64,000 nt of DNA. Origin: a bacterium (GTDB lineage: Bacteria > Patescibacteria > Microgenomatia > Levybacterales > UBA12049). The notes beneath the pieces are model-generated. The model had not been told where the DNA came from. It worked only from the letters and a program-made list of their open reading frames with translations, and did no database searches. A program made the position numbers and the translations under genes. This document shows, in pieces, positions 1 to 8,018 of the stretch; within the stretch, counting starts at the first letter, position 1, and each line of letters opens with the position of its first letter. Location: the NCBI GenBank assembly GCA_021777565.1, contig JAJYDJ010000005.1, positions 41,912 to 105,911 of the forward strand. Direction: 5' to 3'.

Positions 1-197
1 CGCATGATTTCTCCAATTCCTTTGACATCTGCTAACTTCCCTTCGCGTACGAGATCAGTCACTTGCTCAGCACTGGCTGAGATGATATCTGCTGCTTTTT
101 CATACGCAACTAACTGAAAATGATACTCACGATCATTCAGGATCGTCATTGCAGCGGCAACATTGCGCAGGAGTTTGGCTATCTCTGCATTGGTCAT
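1..197 (-). CDS. polX: PolX-type DNA polymerase (family X), N-terminal fragment cut by window edge
   Basis: Only the first 65 codons are inside the window; the rest lies beyond base 1. The visible part matches the N-terminal 8-kDa helix-hairpin-helix domain of bacterial/archaeal family X polymerases: it opens MTNAEIAKLLRNVA, has an AYEKAADII helix, and ends with GKLADVKGIGEIMR, the HhH hairpin that binds DNA. In the family this domain is followed by a polymerase core and usually a C-terminal PHP domain, giving gap-filling repair synthesis; neither can be seen here. The start is chosen because AGGTGAGG lies just upstream of the ATG. Identity rests on a short domain, so another HhH protein is possible but less likely. 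Confidence 0.72.
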   Translation of the reverse strand, partial: MTNAEIAKLLRNVAAAMTILNDREYHFQLVAYEKAADIISASAEQVTDLVREGKLADVKGIGEIM

Positions 198-221
198 ATC
201 CTCACCTAGCGTAGCAGACCG

Positions 222-250
222 TTGTGAGGAAAACAATAATTTGGTACAAT
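222..250 (+). promoter_or_regulatory. Promoter for tRNA-Asp
   Basis: TTGTGA, 17-base spacer, TACAAT. The predicted start of transcription is about 8 bases before the tRNA. The -10 matches consensus at 5/6 and the -35 at 4/6. Confidence 0.5.
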
Positions 251-264
251 AATCGTGCCCTTTT

Positions 265-338
265 GGGGTTGTAGCTCAGTTGGTTAGAGCGTCTCCCTGT
301 CACGGAGAAGGTCGCGGGTTCGAGCCCCGTCAATCCCG
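265..338 (+). tRNA. tRNA-Asp (anticodon GUC)
   Basis: Full cloverleaf by eye: acceptor GGGGTTG with CAATCCC (one G-U), D stem GCTC/GAGC, anticodon stem TCTCC/GGAGA around loop CTGTCAC (anticodon GTC), T stem GCGGG/CCCGT with TTCGAGC loop, discriminator G. The bases after it are CAA, so the 3' CCA is not encoded and must be added enzymatically. Confidence 0.95.
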
Positions 339-385
339 CAAGAACACTCTCTCTAATACGATTAAATCTAGTTGGGGAAATAGTA

Positions 386-847
386 TTAACTTTGAGGCAT
401 CAAGTGGAAAGTCCCATCAAGAATTGCATGTCCTAAGTCTGTCAATGTTAACTCCTGTGGCTCTTTACCTAAACGTTCAGCAAGCAAAGCAGCTTCCATC
501 TTATACATAAGTCCCATTGCTGTGAGCTCATCAGCCCCTCGATGAGCAGTGGCTCCAACAGCTAAAATATAAAGTACAATACTGTTTTCACCAACTTGTG
601 ATTCTGGGAAAAGTCTCTGCCCTGTCCAAGCTGCGACACGCAGTGCAGCACTTCCTTCAGCTGCGCCAAGCACATTCATCATTTCATCAAATCTCTCCAG
701 TTCTTCAGTACGCTCACCCCGGCGTAACCCATCACGAGCATCATTCCACAATGTAGACTCAAGAGCACGTGCATATTCTCCTGGACTAAAGACAGTGGTC
801 ATCTCTAGGTTTGAAAGGGCTAATCCTAAATCAATTTCGTTCGCCAT
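386..847 (-). CDS. Hypothetical soluble protein, 153 aa
   Basis: I do not recognise the family. The product is acidic, helix-rich and has no signal peptide or membrane segment. It carries Glu/Arg-rich stretches (GLRRGERTEELERFDEMM near residues 40-57) and a weakly hydrophobic middle (IVLYILAVGATAHRG near 88-102). It is a single-gene unit: its promoter sits immediately upstream (TTGACA-N17-TAATAT) and it faces the tRNA-Asp gene tail-on. Consistent codon use and a promoter argue that it is a real gene. No function can be assigned. Confidence 0.7.
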   Translation of the reverse strand: MANEIDLGLALSNLEMTTVFSPGEYARALESTLWNDARDGLRRGERTEELERFDEMMNVLGAAEGSAALRVAAWTGQRLFPESQVGENSIVLYILAVGATAHRGADELTAMGLMYKMEAALLAERLGKEPQELTLTDLGHAILDGTFHLMPQS

Positions 848-855
848 GTCGCTGC

Positions 856-884
856 ATATTACAGGATTGTAAAAAAATTGTCAA
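856..884 (-). promoter_or_regulatory. Promoter of the 153-aa gene
   Basis: On the minus strand: perfect TTGACA, 17-base spacer, TAATAT. The -10 ends 8 bases before the ATG at 847, so the transcript would be leaderless or nearly so. Confidence 0.6.
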
Positions 885-916
885 ATGCTATTAAATCGGG
901 CTGATCATTCATCCCC

Positions 917-945
917 TTGTAATCTTTTTCTTCCCCCTACATACT
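917..945 (+). promoter_or_regulatory. Promoter of the MFS half gene
   Basis: TTGTAA, 17-base spacer, CATACT, then exactly six bases to the ATG at 952. Both boxes match consensus at 4/6. Weak alone, but the geometry repeats at many genes in this window. Confidence 0.45.
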
Positions 946-951
946 GAATAC

Positions 952-1512
952 ATGGCACATAATCACTACTTAAAAGTTCTCTTTGTTACTAATGGCATTT
1001 TTGTTTTTGCAGCAAGTCTTTTGGGTCCTCTATACGCGGTCTTTGTACAGAAACTCGGCAATGGTATTTTAACCATCAGTGCAACCTACGCAGCAGAGCT
1101 TCTCTCTGCGACAGTCTTTACGATCATCTTAAGTAGACTTCATGATAAATTCATCCGACACGAAGCACTTCTCTTGATAGGATTTTTGATCCGTGCCGTT
1201 ATCTGGATTACTTTTATGTTTATCCACTCACTTCCTGAATTGATGATACTTCAGGTAGCACTCGGAATCGGTGATGCGGTAGGATCACCCGCATTTAACT
1301 CCTTCTTTGCTGAACATTTAGATAAGGATAAACATCTGCAAGAATATGCCGACTGGCAGGTGCTCAATAACGTTGCGGTAGCAGCGAGTACTATCGTTGG
1401 AGGATTTATCGCCAGTCTTTTTGGATTCCCAATGCTTTTTCTTACCATGGCATTATTAGCCTGTATTGCAGCAATCATCCTGATAAAAAATCTTCTTTTA
1501 GAGGCTCATTGA
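952..1512 (+). CDS. MFS-type transporter half, six-helix membrane protein
   Basis: A 186-residue membrane protein with about six hydrophobic segments (roughly 8-30, 38-60, 70-95, 97-118, 138-158, 160-180). The loop SRLHDKFIRHEALLLIG after helix 2 matches the loop 2-3 region of major facilitator proteins, and GIGDAVGSPAFNSFFAEHL resembles the helix 4-5 region. A full MFS carrier has 12 helices and about 400 residues, so this is one half only. It ends at a clean stop overlapped by the next gene's promoter, which argues against a recent truncation; it may work as a homodimer. Substrate unknown. Confidence 0.7.
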   Translation: MAHNHYLKVLFVTNGIFVFAASLLGPLYAVFVQKLGNGILTISATYAAELLSATVFTIILSRLHDKFIRHEALLLIGFLIRAVIWITFMFIHSLPELMILQVALGIGDAVGSPAFNSFFAEHLDKDKHLQEYADWQVLNNVAVAASTIVGGFIASLFGFPMLFLTMALLACIAAIILIKNLLLEAH

Positions 1513-1536
1513 CCGATGATAAAAAGGTGTTATAAT
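1509..1536 (+). promoter_or_regulatory. Promoter of the LysM gene
   Basis: TTGACC, 16-base spacer, perfect TATAAT. The -35 overlaps the stop codon of the MFS half gene. Predicted start near 1543, giving a leader of about 14 bases before the ATG at 1557. Confidence 0.7.
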
Positions 1537-1556
1537 GTGTGCACTGTCCACTCATT

Positions 1557-2222
1557 ATGCCGCGTACAAAAAAAGCGAAAACAACTAAACCTCTTGCAAC
1601 CCGGACAGTGAGAAGAACTCCTGTCAGGCCATCTATTGAGAGATATCAAAAAAATCCAATTGATTGGAGTCAATCCTATACAAGCCTCCTTTTGGGCGTC
1701 GTAGTCGTGATAGTCGGTGTGCTTTTTGTGGCATCTATTATCAGATCTCACAATGCCCTCAACCAAGAAACCAGTTCAATAAGTACTCAAAAACTCCAGC
1801 CAACACCAACACCAGCAACAAGTACCTATACCGTACAGGAAGGTGATAATTTGTGGAGCATTGCGATCAAATTCTATAACAATGGCTATGCCTGGACCAA
1901 GATCGCAGAAGCAAACAAGCTCACAACCCCTGGCAGTATCGACAAAGGACAGACACTGATTATCCCCACAGTGCAGCCAACACCTGCGACCTCATTTGGA
2001 GACTTACTTACGCCAACTCCTGCACCAAGCACACAACCAGTAGCTGCAGCCTCCAATGCAATTAGCGGGTCCACATATGTTGTTGAACACGGAGACAACC
2101 TCTGGGACATAGCAGTTCGTGCCTATGCAGATGGCTACAAATGGCCTGAAATTGCAAAGGCAAATCACCTTGCAAACCCAGGTCTGATCTTCTCAGGGAA
2201 CGTACTTATAATCCCGCGCTAA
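1557..2222 (+). CDS. Membrane-anchored protein with two LysM domains
   Basis: 221 residues. A basic N terminus (MPRTKKAKTTK) is followed by one membrane helix near residues 44-64 and a Thr/Pro-rich linker. Then come two LysM modules, about 90-138 (YTVQEGDNLWSIAIKFYNNG) and 173-221 (YVVEHGDNLWDIAVRAYADG), each with the GDNLW signature and a closing LIIP. LysM binds N-acetylglucosamine in peptidoglycan or chitin-like glycans, so the protein probably tethers the membrane to the wall. The ATG at 1557 is preferred over the in-frame GTG at 1539, which lies upstream of the predicted transcription start. Proximity to mraY/ftsW fits a wall role. Confidence 0.9.
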   Translation: MPRTKKAKTTKPLATRTVRRTPVRPSIERYQKNPIDWSQSYTSLLLGVVVVIVGVLFVASIIRSHNALNQETSSISTQKLQPTPTPATSTYTVQEGDNLWSIAIKFYNNGYAWTKIAEANKLTTPGSIDKGQTLIIPTVQPTPATSFGDLLTPTPAPSTQPVAAASNAISGSTYVVEHGDNLWDIAVRAYADGYKWPEIAKANHLANPGLIFSGNVLIIPR

Positions 2223-2224
2223 AT

Positions 2225-2253
2225 TTGCACTGAAGTAGTCAAATAGCTATAAT
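2225..2253 (+). promoter_or_regulatory. Promoter for tRNA-Gly, possibly also mraY operon
   Basis: TTGCAC, 17-base spacer, perfect TATAAT, with the tRNA beginning 10 bases after the -10. No convincing separate promoter or terminator lies between the tRNA and mraY, so read-through into the cell-wall operon is plausible. Confidence 0.6.
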
Positions 2254-2262
2254 GGATTCATT

Positions 2263-2337
2263 GCGGGCGTAGTTCACCGGTAGAATGTCTCCTTCCCAAG
2301 GAGAAGGTAGTGGGTTCGATCCCCATCGCCCGCTCCA
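2263..2337 (+). tRNA. tRNA-Gly (anticodon CCC)
   Basis: Acceptor GCGGGCG/CGCCCGC, D arm GTTC/GAAT, anticodon stem TCTCC/GGAGA around TTCCCAA, T arm GTGGG-TTCGATC-CCCAT, discriminator T, and an encoded CCA. The U discriminator matters because the T-box upstream of glyS in this window carries the complementary UGGA. Confidence 0.95.
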
Positions 2338-2369
2338 CGAGACATACCGGCATCGCATAATACAAATAT

Positions 2370-3377
2370 ATGTCAGAATTACTCGGACTTATTACACTTT
2401 CAACCATCATCTCTCTTCTTTTGTTTGTTCCATTTATTGACTTTCTTTACAGCATCCGCATGCAGAAAATGAACAAAGATACGCGGGACATGTTCGGTGA
2501 GAAGGTGAACATTTTTGACAAATTCAACGCATGGAAAGTTGGTACTCCTCATGGAGGCGGCCTTCTCATTATGCTTGTGACAACGGTACTTACTTTGTGG
2601 GCATATGGACTGTTTGGCGTGAATGTTAACCCGTGGGTTGCGGCAGTTCTTTTTATAGCGTTTATCGGATTTGGCCTCTTAGGGCTTCTTGACGATATTA
2701 AAAAGCTTACTCACAAGTCATCAGGTTTTTTTGGGTTGGGTTTTGTGCCTAAATTCATTATCCAATGGGTGCTAGCGTTAAGTATCGCCTATATCCTTCA
2801 GGCACATTTGGGCTTTCACTTCCTCTTTATTCGTGGGCTTGGTCTGGTGCAGCTTGGATTTCTTTCTATTCCTTTCATCGCATTCGTCATTGTCGCATTT
2901 GCCAACGCCATGAATATCACTGATGGTGTTGATGGTTTGGCTGGAGGACTCACACTTATTTGTTTGATCGCCTTCCTGGCAATCAGTGCCAATCAGCTCG
3001 ACCAACCCCTCGGCATTTTTATTGGCATTCTCATGGGAGCGATTGGTGCATTCCTGTACTTTAATGTCTATAAAGCACGCATTTTCATGGGTGATGTAGG
3101 TGCGTTGTCCCTAGGCGCTGTGCTGGCAGTTATTGGACTTCTGACCGGCAAAATCCTTGCGTTGAGTTTTATTGGTGCTGTCTTTATCATTGAAGCAGCC
3201 TCATCTGGCATTCAACTTTTGTCATGGAAATTTAGAAAAAAGCCAGTATTCCCAGCCTCCCCTCTGCATTTGTACCTGCAAAATAAAGGTTGGGAAGAAC
3301 CAAAGGTTACGATGCGACTCTGGCTTCTTGGCTCACTCTTTGCCATCATCGGACTGTATATTGCCTTTATTAGATAA
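2370..3377 (+). CDS. mraY: Phospho-N-acetylmuramoyl-pentapeptide transferase (lipid I synthesis)
   Basis: 335 residues, about ten membrane helices. It transfers phospho-MurNAc-pentapeptide from UDP to undecaprenyl phosphate, forming lipid I at the inner membrane face. Visible motifs are GTPHGGG (58-64), the catalytic LLDDIKK (Asp108/109), NITDGVDGLAGG (182-193) and FMGDVGALSLG (239-249, metal-binding Asp242). One feature is unusual: where most MraY proteins have PLHHHFE, this one reads PLHLYLQ (298-304), keeping only the first His. The rest of that segment (KGWEEPKVTMRLW) is well kept, so this looks like a lineage variant rather than decay. It is directly joined to ftsW: the stop is followed at once by its ATG. 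Confidence 0.95.
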   Translation: MSELLGLITLSTIISLLLFVPFIDFLYSIRMQKMNKDTRDMFGEKVNIFDKFNAWKVGTPHGGGLLIMLVTTVLTLWAYGLFGVNVNPWVAAVLFIAFIGFGLLGLLDDIKKLTHKSSGFFGLGFVPKFIIQWVLALSIAYILQAHLGFHFLFIRGLGLVQLGFLSIPFIAFVIVAFANAMNITDGVDGLAGGLTLICLIAFLAISANQLDQPLGIFIGILMGAIGAFLYFNVYKARIFMGDVGALSLGAVLAVIGLLTGKILALSFIGAVFIIEAASSGIQLLSWKFRKKPVFPASPLHLYLQNKGWEEPKVTMRLWLLGSLFAIIGLYIAFIR

Positions 3378-4442
3378 ATGCACAAAGCTGCCCTTGTTTT
3401 ACTTATTGTTACTGGTGTTCTCTCTCTTTTTGGCCTACTCATGGTCTACGATGCATCGTCCTTTGTTTCGTTCCAGACATTTGGCAATCGCACCCACTAT
3501 CTCACTGAACAAACAATCTCTCTTGCCATCGGCATCGTTGGGCTCATTATCGCAAGTTTTATACCATACAAAACACTTTTAAAACTCGCACTTCCCCTTC
3601 TGATCGGGACACTTTTTCTTCTCGTGCTCGTCTTTGTTCCTGGCATCGGGCTGAGCCTCAATGGGGCACATCGTTGGATACGACTTGGATTTGGGACCTT
3701 GCAGCCAACTGAAATTGCAAAAGTCACACTAGCGATATACCTCGCCGCATGGCTTTCTCGCAGCGAGAAAGGCCGCTTAACCGCATTTTTAGTGTTAATT
3801 GGACTCACACTAGGGCTTGTCATGCTTCAGCCAGATATGGGCACAGGAATGATCATTTTGGGGGAGACGCTGTTGTTGTATTTCCTTTCAGGCAGCCCAG
3901 TCAAACAATTTCTTGCTATTTTGCCAGGGATCGGCATTGTCGGTGCATTTTTGGCCATCATTGAGCCATATCGTATGCAAAGACTGGTTACCTTTCTCAA
4001 TCCTGACACCTCCATTAATACGCAGTCCTATCACGTACGTCAGATCTTGATCGCTCTGGGAACCGGTGGCGTATTTGGGGTGGGGATAGGAAATTCTCTG
4101 CAGAAATATGCCTATTTACCTGAGAACATGACTGATTCTATTTTTGCCATTATCGGTGAAGAGTTTGGTTTTTTAGGCACAACAATTTTTCTTGTCGCCT
4201 GCATTATCTTCCTCTACTGTGTCTTCTCTATAGCGACAAATGCGCCAAGCAAGGAAGGGAAGTTGCTTGCCGGGGGAATAGGCGCCTTTCTTGGCATGCA
4301 AATGCTTATTAACCTCGCTGCACAGACAGCCCTCATTCCACTTACTGGTGTACCCCTCCCTTTTGTATCCTATGGAGGGACAGCCCTTATCGTGGACCTT
4401 ATCACCGTAGGTATTGTATTAAATATCGCAAGGAGGCAATAA
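3378..4442 (+). CDS. ftsW: SEDS-family peptidoglycan glycosyltransferase FtsW
   Basis: 354 residues, about ten helices. SEDS proteins polymerise lipid II with a partner class B PBP. Visible features are the loop GIGLSLNGAHRWIRLG (about 89-104), the region LQPTEIAKV (108-116), the MLQPDMGTG segment, and the C-terminal PLPFVSYGGTALI (326-338). It is called ftsW rather than rodA because it sits between mraY and murG in a division cluster and a second SEDS gene (rodA-like) lies at 12.6-13.6 kb. It begins immediately at the mraY stop. Its likely partner PBP is at 21.4-23.1 kb. Confidence 0.9.
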   Translation: MHKAALVLLIVTGVLSLFGLLMVYDASSFVSFQTFGNRTHYLTEQTISLAIGIVGLIIASFIPYKTLLKLALPLLIGTLFLLVLVFVPGIGLSLNGAHRWIRLGFGTLQPTEIAKVTLAIYLAAWLSRSEKGRLTAFLVLIGLTLGLVMLQPDMGTGMIILGETLLLYFLSGSPVKQFLAILPGIGIVGAFLAIIEPYRMQRLVTFLNPDTSINTQSYHVRQILIALGTGGVFGVGIGNSLQKYAYLPENMTDSIFAIIGEEFGFLGTTIFLVACIIFLYCVFSIATNAPSKEGKLLAGGIGAFLGMQMLINLAAQTALIPLTGVPLPFVSYGGTALIVDLITVGIVLNIARRQ

Positions 4443-4449
4443 TACACAT

Positions 4450-5574
4450 ATGAAAGTTCTTATCACCGGAGGCCATTTCTCACCAGCACGTGCGGTAATG
4501 CATGCCTTCCCAAAATCAGTGCAGATCGTCTATGTTGGAAGGAAACATGCACTCGAGAAAGACAGTGCGCTTTCTCTAGAATATACCCTGTTACAAAAAG
4601 AGGGTGTCCCATTTCGAGAGATACAACCAGGACGATTTCATAGACTTCTCTACCGAAATACTCCGCTTTCTTTATATAAGATCATCAGAGGCTTTTTCCA
4701 GGCGTGGGCTATCGTCAACGAAGAAAAGCCAGATGTGATCCTTTCTTTTGGTGGATACGTCGCACTGCCTATTTGTGTTATCGGATTTCTTAAAAACATC
4801 CCTATCGTTTTGCATGATCAAACATTTGAGACAGGACTGACCAACCAACTCCTCTCTTATGTTGCAACAAAAGTATGTCTTTCCTGGAAATCTTCTGTCA
4901 AATATTTTCAAAAAGGGAAGACCATCGTTACCGGAAATCCTAATCTTGCAGAGATATTTTCCTATCGTGCACAAGAAGGGAAAAAGCATCCACTGACTAT
5001 CCTCGTCACGGGAGGCAATTCAGGATCTCATCGAATTAATGTATACATCGAACATTCATTGAAAGAGCTTCTTTCAATCGCGACGGTTATTCACCAGACT
5101 GGTGATGCACAAGAGTTTAAAGACTATGACCGGCTTACCAAACTCGTTTCGTCATTCCCGCCAGAACTCCAGAAGAAATATCATATCCAGAAGTTTTTTA
5201 CTCCAGAAGAGCTCCATATGCATGAAGCGACCGCTGATCTGGTAATCAGCCGTGCGGGCGCTAACACGGTTGGAGAACTGGCAATTTTGGAGAAACCTTC
5301 TCTGATGGTACCTATTCCACATACCCAGAGAGACGAGCAAAAAAAGAATGCGCAGTTTCTCAAAAATGCTGGTCTTGCGGTCGTAATAGACCAGGAGACA
5401 GTGACAGATGAACAATTTTTAGCCACTGTTCATGATATGATAAAACATAATGAAGACTATACTCTCAAAGATTCATTTAAGGCTGAAATCGATACGCATC
5501 AAGAAGCCGCAGCCCATGTGGCGAAAATCACTCAGCAAGCTGCCTCAAGAGAGAAAACAAAGGAAGTTTCGTAG
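4450..5574 (+). CDS. murG: UDP-GlcNAc:lipid I N-acetylglucosaminyltransferase MurG
   Basis: 374 residues, GT28 fold, peripheral membrane enzyme converting lipid I to lipid II. Recognisable motifs are SFGGYVALP (99-107), the HDQTFETGLTN segment (122-132, where most have HEQN), TGGNSGSHRIN (187-197), SRAGANTVGELAILEKPSLM (267-286) and HTQRDEQKKNA (291-301). The N-terminal Gly loop is short: TGGHFSPA instead of GGTGGH..PA, so one loop residue pattern is altered. An AGGAGG box lies 13 bases upstream of the ATG. Its 3' end overlaps the next gene. Confidence 0.92.
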   Translation: MKVLITGGHFSPARAVMHAFPKSVQIVYVGRKHALEKDSALSLEYTLLQKEGVPFREIQPGRFHRLLYRNTPLSLYKIIRGFFQAWAIVNEEKPDVILSFGGYVALPICVIGFLKNIPIVLHDQTFETGLTNQLLSYVATKVCLSWKSSVKYFQKGKTIVTGNPNLAEIFSYRAQEGKKHPLTILVTGGNSGSHRINVYIEHSLKELLSIATVIHQTGDAQEFKDYDRLTKLVSSFPPELQKKYHIQKFFTPEELHMHEATADLVISRAGANTVGELAILEKPSLMVPIPHTQRDEQKKNAQFLKNAGLAVVIDQETVTDEQFLATVHDMIKHNEDYTLKDSFKAEIDTHQEAAAHVAKITQQAASREKTKEVS

Positions 5575-5956
5575 TCTTTTTTTACGCATACTCCTTTTTC
5601 TTGGTATTTTTCTCATTACCATAGCCATCCTTATCGGTATACAACTGATAAAAAACACACGAACTGCGGTGATGAATCCCCTGGGAAATTTTGTGAACGA
5701 TGCATCCGAAGACCAACTCAAACAAGCGCTCGCGACACAAGGAGTGAGCTATACATCCATTGCCCTCAGCACAGACGGTGCATATATTGTCCAGGTAAAC
5801 TCATACATCACTGCGATATTTTCACCTAAAAAGGATATTTTTACGCAGGTGTCCTCTTTACAACGCATCACGAACCGCTTTACAATAGATATGAAGAAGG
5901 CGTATCAGATAGATTTCCGCTATGATACGCCCGTTATTCGTACTACATCATTATGA
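5516..5956 (+). CDS. FtsQ/DivIB-position single-pass membrane protein
   Basis: 146 residues from the ATG at 5516; an upstream in-frame ATG at 5450 would add 22 residues deep inside murG and is less likely. The protein has a basic cytoplasmic tail (about 1-22), one strong helix (about 24-46) and an outside domain of roughly 95 residues ending IDFRYDTPVIRTT, similar to the terminal strand region of FtsQ. FtsQ normally carries a POTRA plus a beta domain, about 200 outside residues, so this would be a reduced version. Position between murG and ftsA is where ftsQ sits in most bacteria. It overlaps murG by 59 bases and ftsA by 4 (ATGA). Assignment is from position and topology, not clear sequence match. 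Confidence 0.6.
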   Translation: MWRKSLSKLPQERKQRKFRSLFLRILLFLGIFLITIAILIGIQLIKNTRTAVMNPLGNFVNDASEDQLKQALATQGVSYTSIALSTDGAYIVQVNSYITAIFSPKKDIFTQVSSLQRITNRFTIDMKKAYQIDFRYDTPVIRTTSL

Positions 5957-7254
5957 GTGAACAAAAAATTGTTGTTGGAATTGATGCAGGATCTGCCAAG
6001 ATTGTCACGGTTGTTGGGAAAGTAGATGAAGAAGGCGTAGTTAATGTCCTCGGTGTTGCAGAAGTTACCTCAAGTGGTATTAAAAAAGGTCAAATTGTTG
6101 ATATCGATGAAGCAGTGACCGCTATGAGTAACTCACTTGATGGTGCAGAGCGCATGGCCGGGCATTCTATCTCTCACGTTGTTGCCTCCATTGGTGGAAG
6201 CCATATTGAAAGCCTCAACTCCAAAGGAGTTGTTGCGGTCGCCAACGCAAAAGGGGAGATTGAACAAAGTGATCTCGAGCGTGTTATTGACGCGGCACGG
6301 GCTGTTTCTTTCCCTACCACTCGAGAGATTATTCATGTGCTCCCCCGCTTCTATACCGTCGATGGTCAGGAGGGGATTAAAGACCCGATTGGCATGACTG
6401 GTGTACGACTCGAAGTAGACACGCACCTGGTGTCAGCAAGCAGCACGGCTATTCGAAATTTCGAGAAAGCATTGTCAGAAGTTGGTGTCGAGGTAGATGG
6501 CTTTGCGTTCTCCGGGTTTGCAAGCTCCTTGGCGGTACTTTCAGCTACTGAGAAAGAATTAGGTGTTGTGCTCATTGATATCGGTGCTGGGACGACAGAT
6601 ATTTCCGTCTACATTGAAGGTGCCGTGGCATATTCTGCCGTACTACCAATTGGAGCCCGCCATATCACCAACGACATTGCCATTGGGCTGCGTGTTTCCC
6701 TGGAAAGTGCTGAAAAAATTAAGCTATTTCTCTCCCGACCAGTTGCGAGAAAAGCGATCGGGTTGGCACCTGAGGAAGAAAAAGAGAAGAAACATGATGA
6801 TGAACTTGATTTGTCCTCACTTCACTTGGATGAAGAAGTAAAAAAAGTGTCCCAAAAGACACTTTTGGACGGTATTATCCGCCCAAGGCTCAATGAAATA
6901 TTTACCATGGTTGGTGCCGAACTTCGTAAATCCGGTCTTGGTGGCCAAACACCAGCGGGCTTGGTTATTACTGGTGGGGGAGCCAAGACAGTGGGCATTG
7001 TAGACGCAGCCAAGCGTATGCTTGCCATGCCGGTACGCATCGGCTATCCAACTGATATCAAAGGCATTGTTGATGAGGCACAAGATACCAGCTTTGCAAC
7101 TGCCATCGGATTGTTGCGCTATGGTGCCACTCTTACCAATACCAAACAATCATTTAACTTCTCCATGCCCAAACTCGGTGGCCTACCTAAAATTGGTGGC
7201 ACAGGAAAGCTTGGTAAACAGATTCTTAACCTTCTCAAATCCTTTATCCCATGA
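5953..7254 (+). CDS. ftsA: Cell division protein FtsA (actin-like membrane tether for FtsZ)
   Basis: 433 residues with the actin fold: phosphate-1 loop GIDAGSAKI (9-17), phosphate-2 loop IDIGAGTTDISV (208-219), adenosine motif ITGGGAKTVGI (near 337-347). The FtsA-specific 1C domain lies in the 85-165 region. The C terminus ends LGKQILNLLKSFIP, an amphipathic helix that should insert in the membrane. A charged insert rich in Glu/Lys (EEEKEKKHDDELDL, near 275-290) is longer than in many homologues. FtsA anchors FtsZ filaments (ftsZ is at 17.9-19.1 kb, on the opposite strand) and contacts the divisome. Confidence 0.96.
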   Translation: MSEQKIVVGIDAGSAKIVTVVGKVDEEGVVNVLGVAEVTSSGIKKGQIVDIDEAVTAMSNSLDGAERMAGHSISHVVASIGGSHIESLNSKGVVAVANAKGEIEQSDLERVIDAARAVSFPTTREIIHVLPRFYTVDGQEGIKDPIGMTGVRLEVDTHLVSASSTAIRNFEKALSEVGVEVDGFAFSGFASSLAVLSATEKELGVVLIDIGAGTTDISVYIEGAVAYSAVLPIGARHITNDIAIGLRVSLESAEKIKLFLSRPVARKAIGLAPEEEKEKKHDDELDLSSLHLDEEVKKVSQKTLLDGIIRPRLNEIFTMVGAELRKSGLGGQTPAGLVITGGGAKTVGIVDAAKRMLAMPVRIGYPTDIKGIVDEAQDTSFATAIGLLRYGATLTNTKQSFNFSMPKLGGLPKIGGTGKLGKQILNLLKSFIP

Positions 7255-7964
7255 TGGTTTTTTACCTTCTGCACTGGGTACTTCCAGTGACACTCATCAA
7301 TTGGGGATTTTTTATACCCTATTTTTATGTACGCAATCATTATAAGCTAAATTATGTCCGTTACAGTGTCCCTATTGCGCTCTATTTTATCCTTGGATGC
7401 TTCACAACATTTGTTACCTATCCTGAGATATATCGCGCACCACTCATAGTATTCCCTCCACAAGGCATTGCGTTGGTCTCAATTCTCCTCTTTCTTCTTC
7501 TTTTAGTTATCATCGATCGAACACAACACAAATTATTCGTATCAACTGCCATTGATGACTACCTGATTACCTATCATGGGTCTGCCTTTGTTCACTTAAA
7601 TGCCAGGTTTTTCTTACCAAAATTCTTTGATGTGCTTTTTCAACAAATGTTAGTGCTTGCAGCTGTTGTTGGTCTCACTACCTTTCATATGCCACTTCTC
7701 ACCCTCTGTATTATTTTCGGGCTTATCTTTCTTCTTGGGCATATCATAACTCTGTTTATCAATGCAGTCCGGGGCAAATCAGTTCCACTCACAACAGGGA
7801 TCACCTTCTGCGTAGCCTCATTTTTTGCTGGGGTTATTTGGCCATATATATTGCTTCGTGTGCCTTATGGATACATTTATACGTTTATCACTCATATGGG
7901 TTACTACATACTTTTAGGTATGTATACGCGCTACACAATTAAAAAGTCGAGTATTACTGAATAG
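7251..7964 (+). CDS. Polytopic membrane protein of unknown function
   Basis: 237 residues, six to seven hydrophobic segments from the N terminus to the end, with a short hydrophilic stretch near residues 83-105. It starts inside the ftsA stop (ATGA overlap), so it is translated with ftsA and is part of the division operon. No catalytic motif is obvious; I looked for EExxxR of CPBP-type proteases and did not find it. Coupling to ftsA suggests a membrane job in division or envelope growth, but this is inference. Confidence 0.75.
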   Translation: MMVFYLLHWVLPVTLINWGFFIPYFYVRNHYKLNYVRYSVPIALYFILGCFTTFVTYPEIYRAPLIVFPPQGIALVSILLFLLLLVIIDRTQHKLFVSTAIDDYLITYHGSAFVHLNARFFLPKFFDVLFQQMLVLAAVVGLTTFHMPLLTLCIIFGLIFLLGHIITLFINAVRGKSVPLTTGITFCVASFFAGVIWPYILLRVPYGYIYTFITHMGYYILLGMYTRYTIKKSSITE

Positions 7965-7979
7965 TTACTTATTTTCCAC

Positions 7980-8009
7980 TTGACAACAAAAGAGTAACAG
8001 TCTCATGAT
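7980..8009 (+). promoter_or_regulatory. Promoter of the 246-aa gene
   Basis: Perfect TTGACA, 18-base spacer, CATGAT, 9 bases before the ATG at 8019. The predicted leader is 2-3 bases. Confidence 0.5.
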
Positions 8010-8018
8010 AAAGATATC

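Noticed and set aside
2340..2369. Leaderless promoter directly before mraY (CATAAT)
   Set aside because: No -35 at a usual distance; read-through from the tRNA-Gly promoter explains expression as well.
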